A stretch of DNA of 64,000 bases, taken from assembly GCF_000725885.1 (NCBI RefSeq), contig NZ_JODR01000038.1, positions 1-64,000 on the forward strand, read 5' to 3'. This document shows positions 25,539 to 34,766 of the stretch, piece after piece. The translations under genes and the position numbers were made by a program. The notes beneath the pieces were generated by a model. It was not told the origin of the DNA. It ran no database searches and was given only the letters and a program-made list of their open reading frames with translations. This DNA comes from Streptomyces albus subsp. albus (GTDB taxonomy: Bacteria; Actinomycetota; Actinomycetes; Streptomycetales; Streptomycetaceae). Each line of letters begins with the position of its first letter. Position 1 is the first letter of the stretch.

Positions 25539-27515
25539 TCAGCCCTTCTTCGCCGCGGCGTCGATGGCGGCCAGGGAGCGCCTCACCTGGTTGCGGTCCG
25601 TCGTGTACCAGAAGTCGGGCAGAGAGGCCCGCAGAAAACCGCCGTACCGGGCCCGCTCAAGTCGCGGATCGAGGACGGCGACCACTCCCCTGTCCCCCGT
25701 GGCACGAACGAGCCGGCCGGCTCCCTGCGCCATCAGCAGCGCGGCGTGGGTTGCGGCCACCGCCATGAAACCGTTGCCGCCCGCCTCCTCGACCGCCTTC
25801 TGCCGCGCGCTCATCAACGGGTCGTCGGGGCGGGGGAAGGGCACCCGGTCCATCACCACCAGCTGGCAGTTCGGACCCGGGACATCGACGCCCTGCCACA
25901 GCGAGAGGGTGCCGAAGAGGCAGGTCTCCGCATCCTCGGCGAAGCGCCGGATCAGCTCGCCCAGTGTCTCCTCGCCCTGGAGCAGGATCGGCACATCGAG
26001 ACGTCCGCGCAGTTCCTCGGCGGCCACCCGCGCCGCCCTCATGGAGGAGAAGAGCCCCAGGGTGCGGCCACCGGCGGCCTCCACCAGCTCGGCCAGTTCG
26101 TCCAGCATGTCGCTGCGCTGCGCATCGCGTCCGGGCGGCGACAGGTGCTTGGCGACGTAGAGGATGCCCTGCTTGCGGTAGTCGAAGGGGGAACCGACGT
26201 CGAGCCCCGTCCACGGCGGCGTCTCGGCGTCCTCGTCGTCGTCACCGATCCCCTCGGGGGCCAGACCGAGAGACGCGCCCACGCCGTTGAAGTCGCCGCC
26301 CAGTTTCAGGGTGGCGGAGGTGAGGATGACCGAGCGGTCGGCGAACAGCTTCTCGCGCAGCAGGCCGGAAACCGTCAGCGGCGCCACCCGCAGCGAGGCG
26401 CCGTAGCGTTCGTGGCGCTCGTACCAGATGACGTCGAACTCGGAGCCCTCCAGGATGCGTTCCGCTACGTCGTGGACGTTCTCCACCGACGCTTTGGCCT
26501 GCTTGCGGACCGCGTCCTCGTCCTGGACGGAGGCGTCCCGGGTGTTGCCGAGAGCCGTCAGACAGGCCCGGCCCGCGTCCCGCAGCGCCATCAGCGCGTA
26601 CTGGAGGTCTTCCGGAAGAGTCTCCAGCCGGCCTGGCAGGGCCAGCTCCATGAGTCGCTCGAACGTCTCCGAAGCGGTCTGGAGCTGGTCGGCCGCCTTC
26701 TCGTCCACCAGTTTGGCGACGCGGCGCACCGCGCGGTTGACCCCGCCCGGGGTGAGCTCACCGGTGGCCACGCCGGTGACGCGGGAGACCAGTTCGTGGG
26801 CCTCGTCGACGATCAGCACTTCGTGGCTGGGAAGCACCGGCGCGCCCTCGATGGCGTCGATGGCCAGCAGTGCGTGGTTGGTGACGATGACATCGGCCAG
26901 CTTGGCGCGCTCGCGGGCGGCCTCGGCGAAGCATTCGGCCCCGTAGGCGCACTTGCTGGCGCCCAGGCATTCGCGTGAGGTGACGGAGACCTGGGCCCAG
27001 GCACGGTCGGAGACGCCCGGCTTGAGGTCGTCGCGGTCGCCTGTCTCCGTCTCGTCCGACCAGTCGCGCAGCCGCAGCAGGTCCTTGCCGAGTTTCGAGG
27101 TGGGGGCAGCGCCTTCGAACGGGTCGAAGAGGCCGTCCTCCTCTTCCTGCGGGACGCCCTCGTGGAGGCGGTGCAGGCACAGATAGTTCGAGCGGCCCTT
27201 GAGCATGGCGAACTCGGGACGGCGGCGCAGCAGTGGATGCAGCGCGTCGACGGTGCGCGGCAGGTCCCGCTCCACGAGCTGGCGCTGGAGCGCGAGCGTG
27301 GCGGTGGCGACCACGACCCGCTCGCCGTGGGCGAGCGCGGGCACCAGGTAGCCGAGCGACTTTCCGGTGCCGGTGCCCGCCTGAACGAGGAGGTGGCGGC
27401 CGGAGTCGACAGCCTCGGCGACGGCCTCGGCCATGGCGGCCTGACCAGTGCGTTCGGTGCCCTTCACGGCGTCGACGGCGGCCTTGAGGAGTTCGGTGAC
27501 GGCGGGCTTGCTCAT
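25539..27515 (-). CDS. dinG: DinG/XPD-type ATP-dependent DNA helicase with Fe-S cluster
   Basis: 658 residues. Superfamily 2 5'-3' helicase for DNA repair. Walker A: QAGTGTGKSLGYL. DEAH box: VLIVDEAHELVSRV. Four cysteines placed for a 4Fe-4S cluster: one in SNYLCLHRLH and three in SRECLGASKCAYGAECF. C-terminal helicase motifs: ILTSATLKLGG, GLFSSMRAARV, GTLSLWQGVDVPG, MAQGAGRLVRATGDRG. ATG start at 27515 without a clear Shine-Dalgarno. No SOS box was found upstream, so unlike E. coli dinG it may not be SOS-inducible. Symbol by family resemblance only; it is often annotated simply as an ATP-dependent DNA helicase. Confidence 0.93.
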   Translation of the reverse strand: MSKPAVTELLKAAVDAVKGTERTGQAAMAEAVAEAVDSGRHLLVQAGTGTGKSLGYLVPALAHGERVVVATATLALQRQLVERDLPRTVDALHPLLRRRPEFAMLKGRSNYLCLHRLHEGVPQEEEDGLFDPFEGAAPTSKLGKDLLRLRDWSDETETGDRDDLKPGVSDRAWAQVSVTSRECLGASKCAYGAECFAEAARERAKLADVIVTNHALLAIDAIEGAPVLPSHEVLIVDEAHELVSRVTGVATGELTPGGVNRAVRRVAKLVDEKAADQLQTASETFERLMELALPGRLETLPEDLQYALMALRDAGRACLTALGNTRDASVQDEDAVRKQAKASVENVHDVAERILEGSEFDVIWYERHERYGASLRVAPLTVSGLLREKLFADRSVILTSATLKLGGDFNGVGASLGLAPEGIGDDDEDAETPPWTGLDVGSPFDYRKQGILYVAKHLSPPGRDAQRSDMLDELAELVEAAGGRTLGLFSSMRAARVAAEELRGRLDVPILLQGEETLGELIRRFAEDAETCLFGTLSLWQGVDVPGPNCQLVVMDRVPFPRPDDPLMSARQKAVEEAGGNGFMAVAATHAALLMAQGAGRLVRATGDRGVVAVLDPRLERARYGGFLRASLPDFWYTTDRNQVRRSLAAIDAAAKKG

Positions 27516-27825
27516 AGACCCGACACCTTACGCGGCTCCACTGACACTCCGCTCGGCCGCGATCCCCTCCGGTCCCCGACGGTCCGACCTGGTCGAGGAC
27601 GGTCTCTTCCCGACTGCTTTCCGCTGTGGGTTCCATGCCCGTTCTGACACACCAAGTGCCCGTTCCGTTACGCACCGGATCCCAGCGGGAGGCCGGCGTG
27701 CGCCCGGCCGGCGGCAGGACGCCCGAGCACCCGCCCCGGGGCAGGGAACCGGTACACAACCGGAGTCCGGTGAGGCGCCCGGCGGTGCGGCGGCCGGGCG
27801 CCCCGGGGGGCCACGGAGATCAGGT
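27516..27825. other. Intergenic region between the siderophore operon and dinG
   Basis: 310 bp. It holds the dinG upstream region and, near the siderophore synthetase stop, a hairpin at 27774-27802. No gene seen. Confidence 0.5.
27774..27802 (-). terminator. Terminator of the siderophore operon
   Basis: Perfect 10-bp inverted repeat, arms 27774-27783 and 27793-27802, 24 nt past the synthetase stop codon. Confidence 0.65.
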
Positions 27826-29628
27826 TCAGTGCAGCGGGTTGCGGACGGTGCCGTGGACGGCGGCGTGCGGACGCTCGGAACGGTCGCGGTAGCCGTCCGT
27901 GTGCAGCCGGTTCCGGTTGAGGCAGAGCCGTTCGATGCGCGGCGTGAGCAGGTCGAAGGTCTCGAACCGGGACTTGAGGGCCGGGAAGCGCTGCTGGTAG
28001 CGGTCGATCTCGCCGCGTACGAGCGCCCAGAAGTCCTCCTCCGGAACCCCCAGCTGTTCCTCGCACAGCGGGGCCAGATAACGGAAGACGCCGACGAAGA
28101 GTGCGGAGTGGATGAACTGGGTGAGGAACGTGGGAGGTTCCGTCAGCAGCACATCCCGTACGTCGGAGGGCATGGAGTCGTGTTCGGGGACCGGCTCGGC
28201 ACTCACGTTGACGTCGTCGACGAAGTCCTTGATGGCCAGCCGTACCGGCACGTCCTGCTCGTCGAAGACGACGATCGCGTTCTCGCCGTGCGGCGAGAAG
28301 ACCGTGCCGTACCGGTAGAGGAAGTGCAGCAGGGGCGGCAGCAGTGCCGCGAACAGGTGCCGCAGCCACACCACCGGCTCCAGTCCGGAACGGGCCACCA
28401 GTTCGGCGGTGAGGGCACGGCCGTCCGCGTCGGTGTGGATGAGGGCCGCCAGGGTGCGGGCCCGCTCACCAGGGTCGAGGCCGGGGGTGAGGGGCTCGCG
28501 CCAGATGCACCCGAGCAGTTCGCGGTACTGGTAGGGCACGCCGGGCAGGACGTCGTAGACCGGGTGCCGGACGGCCACCGAGGCCACCTCCCCGAGGAGA
28601 ATGACCCGGCATTCGTCGCTCAGGAAAGGGTCCTGGTCGCGCAGCCCCTGCACCCACCGGGTGACGGCGGGCGCGGCGAGGGTGCGTTCGGTGGGCAGCC
28701 CGCGCCACACCAGTGTGTTGAGGATGGCGAGCGGCAGCTTGACGGTGTGCCGGTCCGGTCTGCTGAGGTTGAGGAAGGTACGGATCGACTGCTGGGGCAG
28801 GCGCAGGTCGCCGTCGGTGGGGAGCGGGACGATGTACCCGGCGGCCACCTGGGGGGCGAACAGCGGGACGATGGTTTCGTCCCACTGCCAGGGGTGCGTC
28901 GGCATGCACAGGTATTCCTGCGGCGCCAGGCCGCGCGAGCGCAGGCATGCGTGGAAGGCGGCGAGGGTCTGCCCGTCGAGTTCGCGTGTGTGGAGACGTT
29001 CCGCCTCCGCGAGCCGGGGAACGCCCCGGTAATCCGCCAGGTCCTGGTGCACGGCGATCCACGGCAGAGGGCTCGCGGTGCGGCCCTCGGGCGCCCAGCG
29101 TTCCGCGTCGCCGGCGGAGAAACCGAGGCGCCCTTTGTTGGCGACCAGCCAGGGGTGGCCGGTCATGTGGCCTTCCAGTTCGGCGTATCCCAGGTCGGCG
29201 AGCCGGGCGGCCGGCAGTTCGGTGGCCAGCAGCCCGGCGTCCGCGGTGAGGGTGGCGGCCAGTTCGCGGAGATAGTGCCCGGCCGTCTCGGCTGACAGGC
29301 CCAGCAGTGACCTGGCGCGGCGGACGAAGTCCAGCGGGTCCAGTTCGGGGGTCACTGACGCCGGGTCGATGCTCCAGTGGCCGTAGGCGCCCCGGCGGGC
29401 CCGGAAACGCAAGGTGAGCCCGTCGTCCACCGGCAGTTCGTACCCGTCGGGCACGGCGCCGGACAGGGCCCGTGGGAACAGGATCTCCTCGTAGGAGAAC
29501 TCGGCGAGCAGCTTGGCGAGCAGCCGCCTGGCCGCCCGGCGCCAGTGGTCGGGCCCTGCCTCCAAGCCGGTGGGGACGGCTAGCGGGGCCACGTCCGAGG
29601 AAGAGGGGACAGATGGTTTTCGGGACAC
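27826..29628 (-). CDS. NIS siderophore synthetase, IucC/DesD-like
   Basis: 600 residues. IucA/IucC-family enzymes use ATP to condense carboxylic acids with amines or hydroxamates when building NRPS-independent siderophores. GTG start at 29628 with AAGGAG 8 nt upstream. Family features: GHPWLVANKGRLGFS, THPWQWDE (nucleotide-binding His), PQQSIRTFLNLS, KLPLAILNTLVWRG, SPHGENAIVVFDEQ (ATP site) and a C-terminal ferric-reductase-like helical region. Length is normal for the family. Third and last gene of an operon: synthetase (30720-33128), acyltransferase, then this enzyme after a 126-nt gap. By position it corresponds to iucC. The product is unknown; no N-hydroxylase gene is nearby. Confidence 0.92.
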   Translation of the reverse strand: MSRKPSVPSSSDVAPLAVPTGLEAGPDHWRRAARRLLAKLLAEFSYEEILFPRALSGAVPDGYELPVDDGLTLRFRARRGAYGHWSIDPASVTPELDPLDFVRRARSLLGLSAETAGHYLRELAATLTADAGLLATELPAARLADLGYAELEGHMTGHPWLVANKGRLGFSAGDAERWAPEGRTASPLPWIAVHQDLADYRGVPRLAEAERLHTRELDGQTLAAFHACLRSRGLAPQEYLCMPTHPWQWDETIVPLFAPQVAAGYIVPLPTDGDLRLPQQSIRTFLNLSRPDRHTVKLPLAILNTLVWRGLPTERTLAAPAVTRWVQGLRDQDPFLSDECRVILLGEVASVAVRHPVYDVLPGVPYQYRELLGCIWREPLTPGLDPGERARTLAALIHTDADGRALTAELVARSGLEPVVWLRHLFAALLPPLLHFLYRYGTVFSPHGENAIVVFDEQDVPVRLAIKDFVDDVNVSAEPVPEHDSMPSDVRDVLLTEPPTFLTQFIHSALFVGVFRYLAPLCEEQLGVPEEDFWALVRGEIDRYQQRFPALKSRFETFDLLTPRIERLCLNRNRLHTDGYRDRSERPHAAVHGTVRNPLH

Positions 29629-29754
29629 GGATGTTGCTCCTTGTGGGAAGCGGAATGTGGGGGGGCGGGTTCAGGGGTGGGCACGGGGCGCCTGTGGGGT
29701 GCGCGCGTGGACGGGCACGGTCGCGGCACGGCGGGACCTGCCGTGCGCACCGGT

Positions 29755-30681
29755 TCAGAGCAGGTGGCCCAGTTCGCGGTCACGAATCATCAAGGCCGCG
29801 CGTTTGCCGGGCAGTTCGATCTCGGCGCAGAGCCGGAAGCCCGCGCCCAGGAAGGCCGCGACGGACGCCACGTTGCGCACGTCCGGCTCCGCGAGCACCC
29901 GGCTGCACCGGGAACGGCGGTCGAGAACCAGATCGGCGACCGTACGCAGCAGCAGCGTGCCCAGGCCGCGTCCCCGGTGGGCGACTCCCCCGATCAGGAG
30001 GTGCACACCGGTGTCGTGCGGCCGGGTCGGGAAGTGGCGGGCCAGCGGGTCGAGGTCCGCCCGGTAGAGCTCCCAGTAGCTCATCGGGGTCCCGTCGAGC
30101 ACCCCCAGGCAGGGGATGCTGCGGCCGTCACCTTCGACCTGCGGGCGCAGATGCGTTTCGGTGAGCTCTTCCGGCCCGGCCAGCTCCCAGAAAGCAGCCA
30201 CTGCGGGGTCGTTCATCCAGGCGGAGATCAACGGCAGATCGCGCGCCAGCAGTACCGGAACGAGTTGAAAACGGCCCGCCGCGGTGGGGACGGCCGGCCA
30301 GGTTGCCGGGTGGTCGAGCAGTTCGCCGGGCGCGGTGCCCGGCCGGGGTTCCTCCGCCGGCCCGGGACAAGCCGCTCGCCGGGCGAGCAGTTCGGGCCAT
30401 TCGTGCGGCAGTTCCAGGTCGAGGGTGTCCTCCGTCTCCTCGTCGTGGGCCGGTGCGGTGGCCAGGTTTCCGGCCGCTCCGTCCGTCGCTCCAGCGATCC
30501 GTGCGGCGGTCACGCCACTGGCCGCCGGAGCGGCGGGTCCACCGTTGCCGGCTGTGAGGGGGTCGTCGCTGCTCGGGTCTGCGCCGGTCTCCGCGGTGCT
30601 CACGGCTGCGGGGCCGGCTTGGCCCGGGCCGACGCCCGGGGCTGCGGCTGGTGGTGCGGAGCCCGGCTGGGGATGCGGCAT
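29755..30681 (-). CDS. Siderophore N-acyltransferase (IucB/AlcB-like GNAT)
   Basis: 308 residues. ATG at 30681 with AGGAG 8 nt upstream. Residues 1-130 are a low-complexity Ala/Gly/Pro/Thr-rich segment. The GNAT domain begins at FQLVPVLLARDLPLISAWMN (about 140). The acyl-CoA loop is HRGRGLGTLLLRT, followed by NVASVAAFLGAGF and the end RDRELGHLL. This type acylates N-hydroxy-lysine or N-hydroxy-cadaverine-like amines in hydroxamate siderophores (IucB, AlcB); the exact substrate here is unknown. Middle gene of the operon: 38 nt after the upstream synthetase stop, 126 nt before the next synthetase. The long disordered N-terminus is absent from IucB-type proteins. Confidence 0.88.
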   Translation of the reverse strand: MPHPQPGSAPPAAAPGVGPGQAGPAAVSTAETGADPSSDDPLTAGNGGPAAPAASGVTAARIAGATDGAAGNLATAPAHDEETEDTLDLELPHEWPELLARRAACPGPAEEPRPGTAPGELLDHPATWPAVPTAAGRFQLVPVLLARDLPLISAWMNDPAVAAFWELAGPEELTETHLRPQVEGDGRSIPCLGVLDGTPMSYWELYRADLDPLARHFPTRPHDTGVHLLIGGVAHRGRGLGTLLLRTVADLVLDRRSRCSRVLAEPDVRNVASVAAFLGAGFRLCAEIELPGKRAALMIRDRELGHLL

Positions 30682-30719
30682 GACGACGTCTCCTCTCCTG
30701 GAGGGCCGGGGTTACAGGG

Positions 30720-33128
30720 TCATGGGACGAGCGGGTTGTCGAGGGTGACGTAGACGGACTGGGTGTCCACCGGGCCGACCAGCTCGTCCAGGCCGTGCAG
30801 CCGGGTCAGCAGGTTGGCCTTGCAGCGCAGCGTCGGTGACTCCAGCAGAAGCGCCGGCAGCGGGGACGCCGGGCGTTCACGGGCGGCATCGGCCAGGAAG
30901 CTGCGGAAGGCGGCGATGAGCAGCCGCTCGTCGGCCAGCTGCTGGGCGCCGAAAGCACCGATGAGTCCGAAGACGTTGTTGATGCCGAGGTAGTAGGCGA
31001 AGCGTTCGTCGGTGACCTCGTCGGCGACGAATGTGTCACTGGCCACGCCGAGGGCGGCCCGGGGCAGCCGCCCGCTGAGCGCGTCACGGTGCGAGGTGCG
31101 GAAGTAGTACCCCTGATTGTCGCGGTACCGCCCGCCGCGGGGCCATCCGTCCTCGTCCAGCAGCACGAGCGTGTTCTGCTGGTGCGCTTCCAGGGCGATG
31201 CCGGCGTGCGCGTCCAGCCACAGGACGGGCCGTACGACGGCGTGCAGGTACCGCAGGAACCACTCGGCGGCCACCGCGCCGACGGGCCGCCCGGTGTCCT
31301 GCGCGAGGGCGGTCACCAGTGCGGCGAGGCGGGAGCGCAGCGCTCCGGAGGGGTCGTCCGCGACGGGTACGGGCGCCGTCAGCCCGGCCACGCAGACCGC
31401 GTCCTCGCCGCCGGTGAAGGGGTTGTGCCGGATGACGGTGTCGAACCCGGGCAGACGTCCCTCTCCGGGCACGTCCACCCCGAGCCACGCGGGGTCGCGC
31501 ACGATGTCGAACCCGGGGCAGGCGGCCCGCCACGCCGTCCCCAGTCCGCCGCGGAGCAGTCGGTGCACCTCCATGCCGCGCAGCAGTTCCTTGCGGAGGT
31601 TGTCCCTCCGCGAGTTGGTGATGCGCAGTCCCAAGGACAGCTTGAGCATGGCGATGCTGTCGGAGCGGAAAACGGTCCGCACGGAGGAAGTGGGGTGCCA
31701 GTGCTCTCCCGCCTGCCCCAGGTCGTGCAGGAGGCCGGCGTCGAGCAGTCGGCGGACGGCCGGGCTGTGCCGCAGTTCGCCGGCCTGCCAGGGGTGCAGG
31801 GGCAGCGGTACGCACTCGCCGGGCAGCCGGTCAGCCAGCGCCTTCCCGCCGAGGCGCCGTGCCAGCTCCGGTGCCGGAACGGGCTTGCCCCGCTCCGTCC
31901 ATGCGGATGCTCCTGCCAGGACGGAGGGGTGCGCCGCCATCCAGTGCAGGGGGAAGCTGCCGCGCAGTTCGGGCGAGTAGGCGCTCTCCTCCGCGTCGGA
32001 GAGCCCTTCGCGGCTTTTCGGGGTGGGGTGGAGCGGGTGGCCGAAGAGGAGAGCCTGTTCGCCGTCGAGGAACGGGCCGGTGCCGGGTGGCGGTTCGGGG
32101 TGGGCACGGCGGTCGGCGAGGAAGCGCGCGGTGCGCTGGAGGGAGTCGGCGACACGGCCGACGAGGGCCGCGTTCTCCCGGGTGCAGGCGGCTGCGCTGC
32201 TGCTTCCGGTGGGGGCCGCGTCGGCGGTGGTCTCGGCACTCCCGTGCGCGGCGGCGTCTGCCGCACCCTGTGCGGCTTCGCGTCCGAGAAGAGCAGCGAC
32301 GGCGACGGCTTCGAGGGGCGCCGCGTGCCCGGGGGCGCCTTCCAGGAAAGGCGGGTCGAACCGGTGCCACCCCACGGACGACCAGTGCCGCACCGGCACC
32401 AGCAGGGCCGTGCCGCTGGCGGGCAGCGGGATCCGCAGAAGGCCGTTCGCGGGTCGGGCCGGACCGGTCTCCCGGACCCAGCAGCGCAGCAGGTTCTCCG
32501 TCGCGGCGGCGTCGGCAGCCCTCCCGGGGTCACGGTCGTGCAGGGGATCGTACGGTGCGATGCGGGGTGGTGCAGCTTCCCTCTCGCGCCCGCCGCCCTC
32601 CCAGGGCGCGTGCACCACGTCATACCGGGCGCCGTTCCGCTGCCGTACGCCGGGGCGCGGGGATCCGCCCAGGTGCCGCTCACCGATCCGGTGCCGCTCA
32701 TCGGCTCGCCGCCCGCCCGGTGAATGCCGGGGGTCGGACGCATGCCGCGCTTCCGGCACGCGCCGCGTCTCGGACACGCGTAGTGCCTCGGAATCGGGCC
32801 GAACGTCGGTCGCATACCGGCTCTCGGCCGCCTGCCGGCTCTCGGTGACGTCCGCGTACCGGTCCTCGCCCGCCTGCTGGTTCCCGAGTCCGTACCCGTT
32901 CCCGGTCGTATCCGGCGCGTCCTGCCCGTCGGTCACATGCCGTACGGCGGTTCCCTCCTGCTCGGTGGCGTGACCTCCTGCGGCCGCCGTCGTCCCGTGC
33001 TGTTCGGCCGGGATGTCCTCCTGGAGCCCGGTGCGGCGCTCCTGTGGCGGAACCTTCGGCTCGATCACGCGGACCGGCCCCTCACGGACCGGTTCCTGCG
33101 GGCAGTCGGCTCCGGAGCGCGCGTTCAC
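30720..33128 (-). CDS. NIS siderophore synthetase, IucA/IucC family, with long Arg-rich N-terminus
   Basis: 802 residues; GTG start at 33128 with GAGGAG 7 nt upstream. The family domain begins only around residue 205 (TENLLRCWVRETG) and contains LPLHPWQAGELR, SSVRTVFRSDSIAMLKLSL, GLRITNSRRDNLRKEL (ATP/Mg site), EAHQQNTLVLLDEDG (catalytic His-Gln-Gln-Asn region) and FAYYLGINNVFGLIGAFG. The preceding 200 residues are an Arg/Glu/His/Asp-rich repeat-like segment (units such as ESRYA, ETRRVPEARHA, DERHRIGERH) not found in ordinary IucA proteins of about 600 residues. An internal GTG pair near residue 170 is an alternative start, but its ribosome site is weak. First gene of the operon; corresponds to iucA by position. 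Confidence 0.9.
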   Translation of the reverse strand: MNARSGADCPQEPVREGPVRVIEPKVPPQERRTGLQEDIPAEQHGTTAAAGGHATEQEGTAVRHVTDGQDAPDTTGNGYGLGNQQAGEDRYADVTESRQAAESRYATDVRPDSEALRVSETRRVPEARHASDPRHSPGGRRADERHRIGERHLGGSPRPGVRQRNGARYDVVHAPWEGGGREREAAPPRIAPYDPLHDRDPGRAADAAATENLLRCWVRETGPARPANGLLRIPLPASGTALLVPVRHWSSVGWHRFDPPFLEGAPGHAAPLEAVAVAALLGREAAQGAADAAAHGSAETTADAAPTGSSSAAACTRENAALVGRVADSLQRTARFLADRRAHPEPPPGTGPFLDGEQALLFGHPLHPTPKSREGLSDAEESAYSPELRGSFPLHWMAAHPSVLAGASAWTERGKPVPAPELARRLGGKALADRLPGECVPLPLHPWQAGELRHSPAVRRLLDAGLLHDLGQAGEHWHPTSSVRTVFRSDSIAMLKLSLGLRITNSRRDNLRKELLRGMEVHRLLRGGLGTAWRAACPGFDIVRDPAWLGVDVPGEGRLPGFDTVIRHNPFTGGEDAVCVAGLTAPVPVADDPSGALRSRLAALVTALAQDTGRPVGAVAAEWFLRYLHAVVRPVLWLDAHAGIALEAHQQNTLVLLDEDGWPRGGRYRDNQGYYFRTSHRDALSGRLPRAALGVASDTFVADEVTDERFAYYLGINNVFGLIGAFGAQQLADERLLIAAFRSFLADAARERPASPLPALLLESPTLRCKANLLTRLHGLDELVGPVDTQSVYVTLDNPLVP

Positions 33129-33431
33129 TCAAGGTCTCCTCAGCTGGTGTCGACTGGGCGCGCTGGGCAGCGAGCCACTGTCCCCCGTACGCACCAACGA
33201 GGGGAGCCACGCGGGATCACGGGCTGGTCGGCGATCCGTTTCCGCTCGGGGCACAGTGAAGCGACACGGGGGCGCATCACGCGCGGCGTGCGCCGGGGAA
33301 CCGCGGACCCTGCTGTGCCCGTCCCGAACACCACCGGGCATAGTGGGGGCGCCCCACTCAGCTAGGTTCATGACAAATCAACAGGCACCACGCAACAGGC
33401 ACGACGATCCGCTTCAGGGGGAGTTACAGCC
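33129..33431. promoter_or_regulatory. Divergent promoter region, siderophore operon / lipoprotein protease
   Basis: 303 bp between divergent start codons. It contains a perfect inverted repeat AGTGGGG-GCG-CCCCACT at 33342-33358 and a TAGGTT -10-like hexamer at 33363-33368 reading toward the protease. I looked for a 19-bp iron box (TTAGGTTAGGCTNACCTAA type) and found none, although iron regulation would be expected for siderophore genes. Confidence 0.5.
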
Positions 33432-34652
33432 ATGCCATCGATAGCCAGGTCCGCACGGCGCCGCTCGGCGCTGGCCGCAGCAGCGGTCGCCGCCGTGCTC
33501 GCGGTCACCGCGACGGCCTGCGGCCCGGAGGACGACCAGGCGGACGGCAAGCCGTCCCCCGCCTCCAGCGAGCACCTCACCGGTGACCTCAAGAAGGATC
33601 TGGGGCTTCCGGACGACCTCCCCAAGGACCTGCCGACCTCCCTCAAGGACCTGGACGCGTGGAAGAACGGCGCCTGGAAGAACTGGGACCGCGACAAGTG
33701 GCTGAAAGAAGCGAAACAGTTCTTCAACCCGATCATCGATGACCTGTGGAACCCGGACCGTATGAAGGACGCGGACGGGAACGACCGCAAGGTCGACGAC
33801 TCCGACATCGACGACGGCCAGAGCGGCGGCAGGGACGGCACGGGTGAGGACGAGGGGGTCACCGACCCGACGCCGCAGCCGGTGAAGGCGAGCGCCGTAC
33901 CGACGCCGTACACCCAGGACGATCTGCCGGTCGGCAAGGTGTTCATGGACACCCCGAAGGGTTCGATGGTCTGCTCCGGCGCCGTCGTCAAGGACCCGCG
34001 CCACCCGGGCAAGTCGAACTTGGTGGCCACCGCCGGCCACTGCGTGCACGGCGGCAAGGGCAAGGGCTGGTACCGCAACGTCGTCTTCGTCCCGGACTAC
34101 AACCCCAAGGGGCTGCCGAACGAGCAGCTGGCCAACGCCTCCCAGAGCGATGTGGCGCCCAAGGGCATCTGGTGGGCCAAGCGGGCCCGCACGACCGACC
34201 ACTGGATCAACAACGGCGCCGAGCGCGGCGGCAAGGGCGCTCAGCAGGACTTCGCGGTGCTCCGGGTGCAGCCCGAGGACAAGACGGACAGCACCTCGCT
34301 GGAGGAGAAGGCGGGCGGCGCCGTCCAGGTCAGTTTCAGCACGCCGCGGGTGAAGTCGGTGGAGAGCCTCACCGCGGTCGGGTACCCGGCGGCGCCTCCG
34401 TTCGACGGCGCCAAGATGTACCGCTGCGCCGACAAGCCCGGCCGCCTCACGCTGGACCCGGAGCAGCCCACGATGTACCGCATCGGCTGCACGATGACGG
34501 CCGGCGCGTCCGGGGGCCCCTGGCTCGACGCCTCGGGGACCCGGCTGCTGTCGGTGACCTCCATCGGCCCCGTCACCGCCGACTGGCTGGCGGGGGCCCG
34601 CCTCGGCAAGGAGGCCAAGGCGGTCTTCGACACGGTCAGCCGCGAGGGCTGA
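33432..34652 (+). CDS. Trypsin-like serine protease, putative lipoprotein (copy 1)
   Basis: 406 residues; ATG at 33432 with GGGGGAG 8 nt upstream. Export signal with Arg-rich start and core AAAAVAAVLAVTATAC: the Cys at about 30 is a likely lipobox cysteine (ATAC), suggesting membrane anchoring. Residues about 31-150 are an Asp/Lys/Pro-rich spacer with a conserved DLPTSLKDLDAWKNGAWKNW element. Protease domain: VCSGAVVKDP, His in VATAGHCVHG (about 203), Asp in QQDFAVLRV (about 275), Ser in TAGASGGPWL (about 360). It resembles streptogrisin/Glu-endopeptidase-like folds. A second copy follows 114 bp later. Substrate unknown. Confidence 0.88.
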   Translation: MPSIARSARRRSALAAAAVAAVLAVTATACGPEDDQADGKPSPASSEHLTGDLKKDLGLPDDLPKDLPTSLKDLDAWKNGAWKNWDRDKWLKEAKQFFNPIIDDLWNPDRMKDADGNDRKVDDSDIDDGQSGGRDGTGEDEGVTDPTPQPVKASAVPTPYTQDDLPVGKVFMDTPKGSMVCSGAVVKDPRHPGKSNLVATAGHCVHGGKGKGWYRNVVFVPDYNPKGLPNEQLANASQSDVAPKGIWWAKRARTTDHWINNGAERGGKGAQQDFAVLRVQPEDKTDSTSLEEKAGGAVQVSFSTPRVKSVESLTAVGYPAAPPFDGAKMYRCADKPGRLTLDPEQPTMYRIGCTMTAGASGGPWLDASGTRLLSVTSIGPVTADWLAGARLGKEAKAVFDTVSREG

Positions 34653-34661
34653 ACCGGTCGC

Positions 34662-34690
34662 CCGGTCCGGCACCCGGGGTGCCGGACCGG
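34662..34690 (+). terminator. Hairpin between the tandem protease genes
   Basis: Perfect 13-bp stem (34662-34674 with 34678-34690), 3-nt loop, 10 nt after the first protease stop. Suggests the two proteases are separate transcription units or that the second is expressed at a lower level. Confidence 0.75.
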
Positions 34691-34766
34691 CCGTACGGCG
34701 CGGGGCGCCGCGCCAGCGCGCGGACACACCGCGCTCACGTATGACGTCTCAGGGGGAACGCGAAAC

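Noticed and set aside
33355..33375. Iron-regulator box around CTAGGTTCATG
   Set aside because: Does not form the 19-bp palindrome expected of DmdR/IdeR sites.
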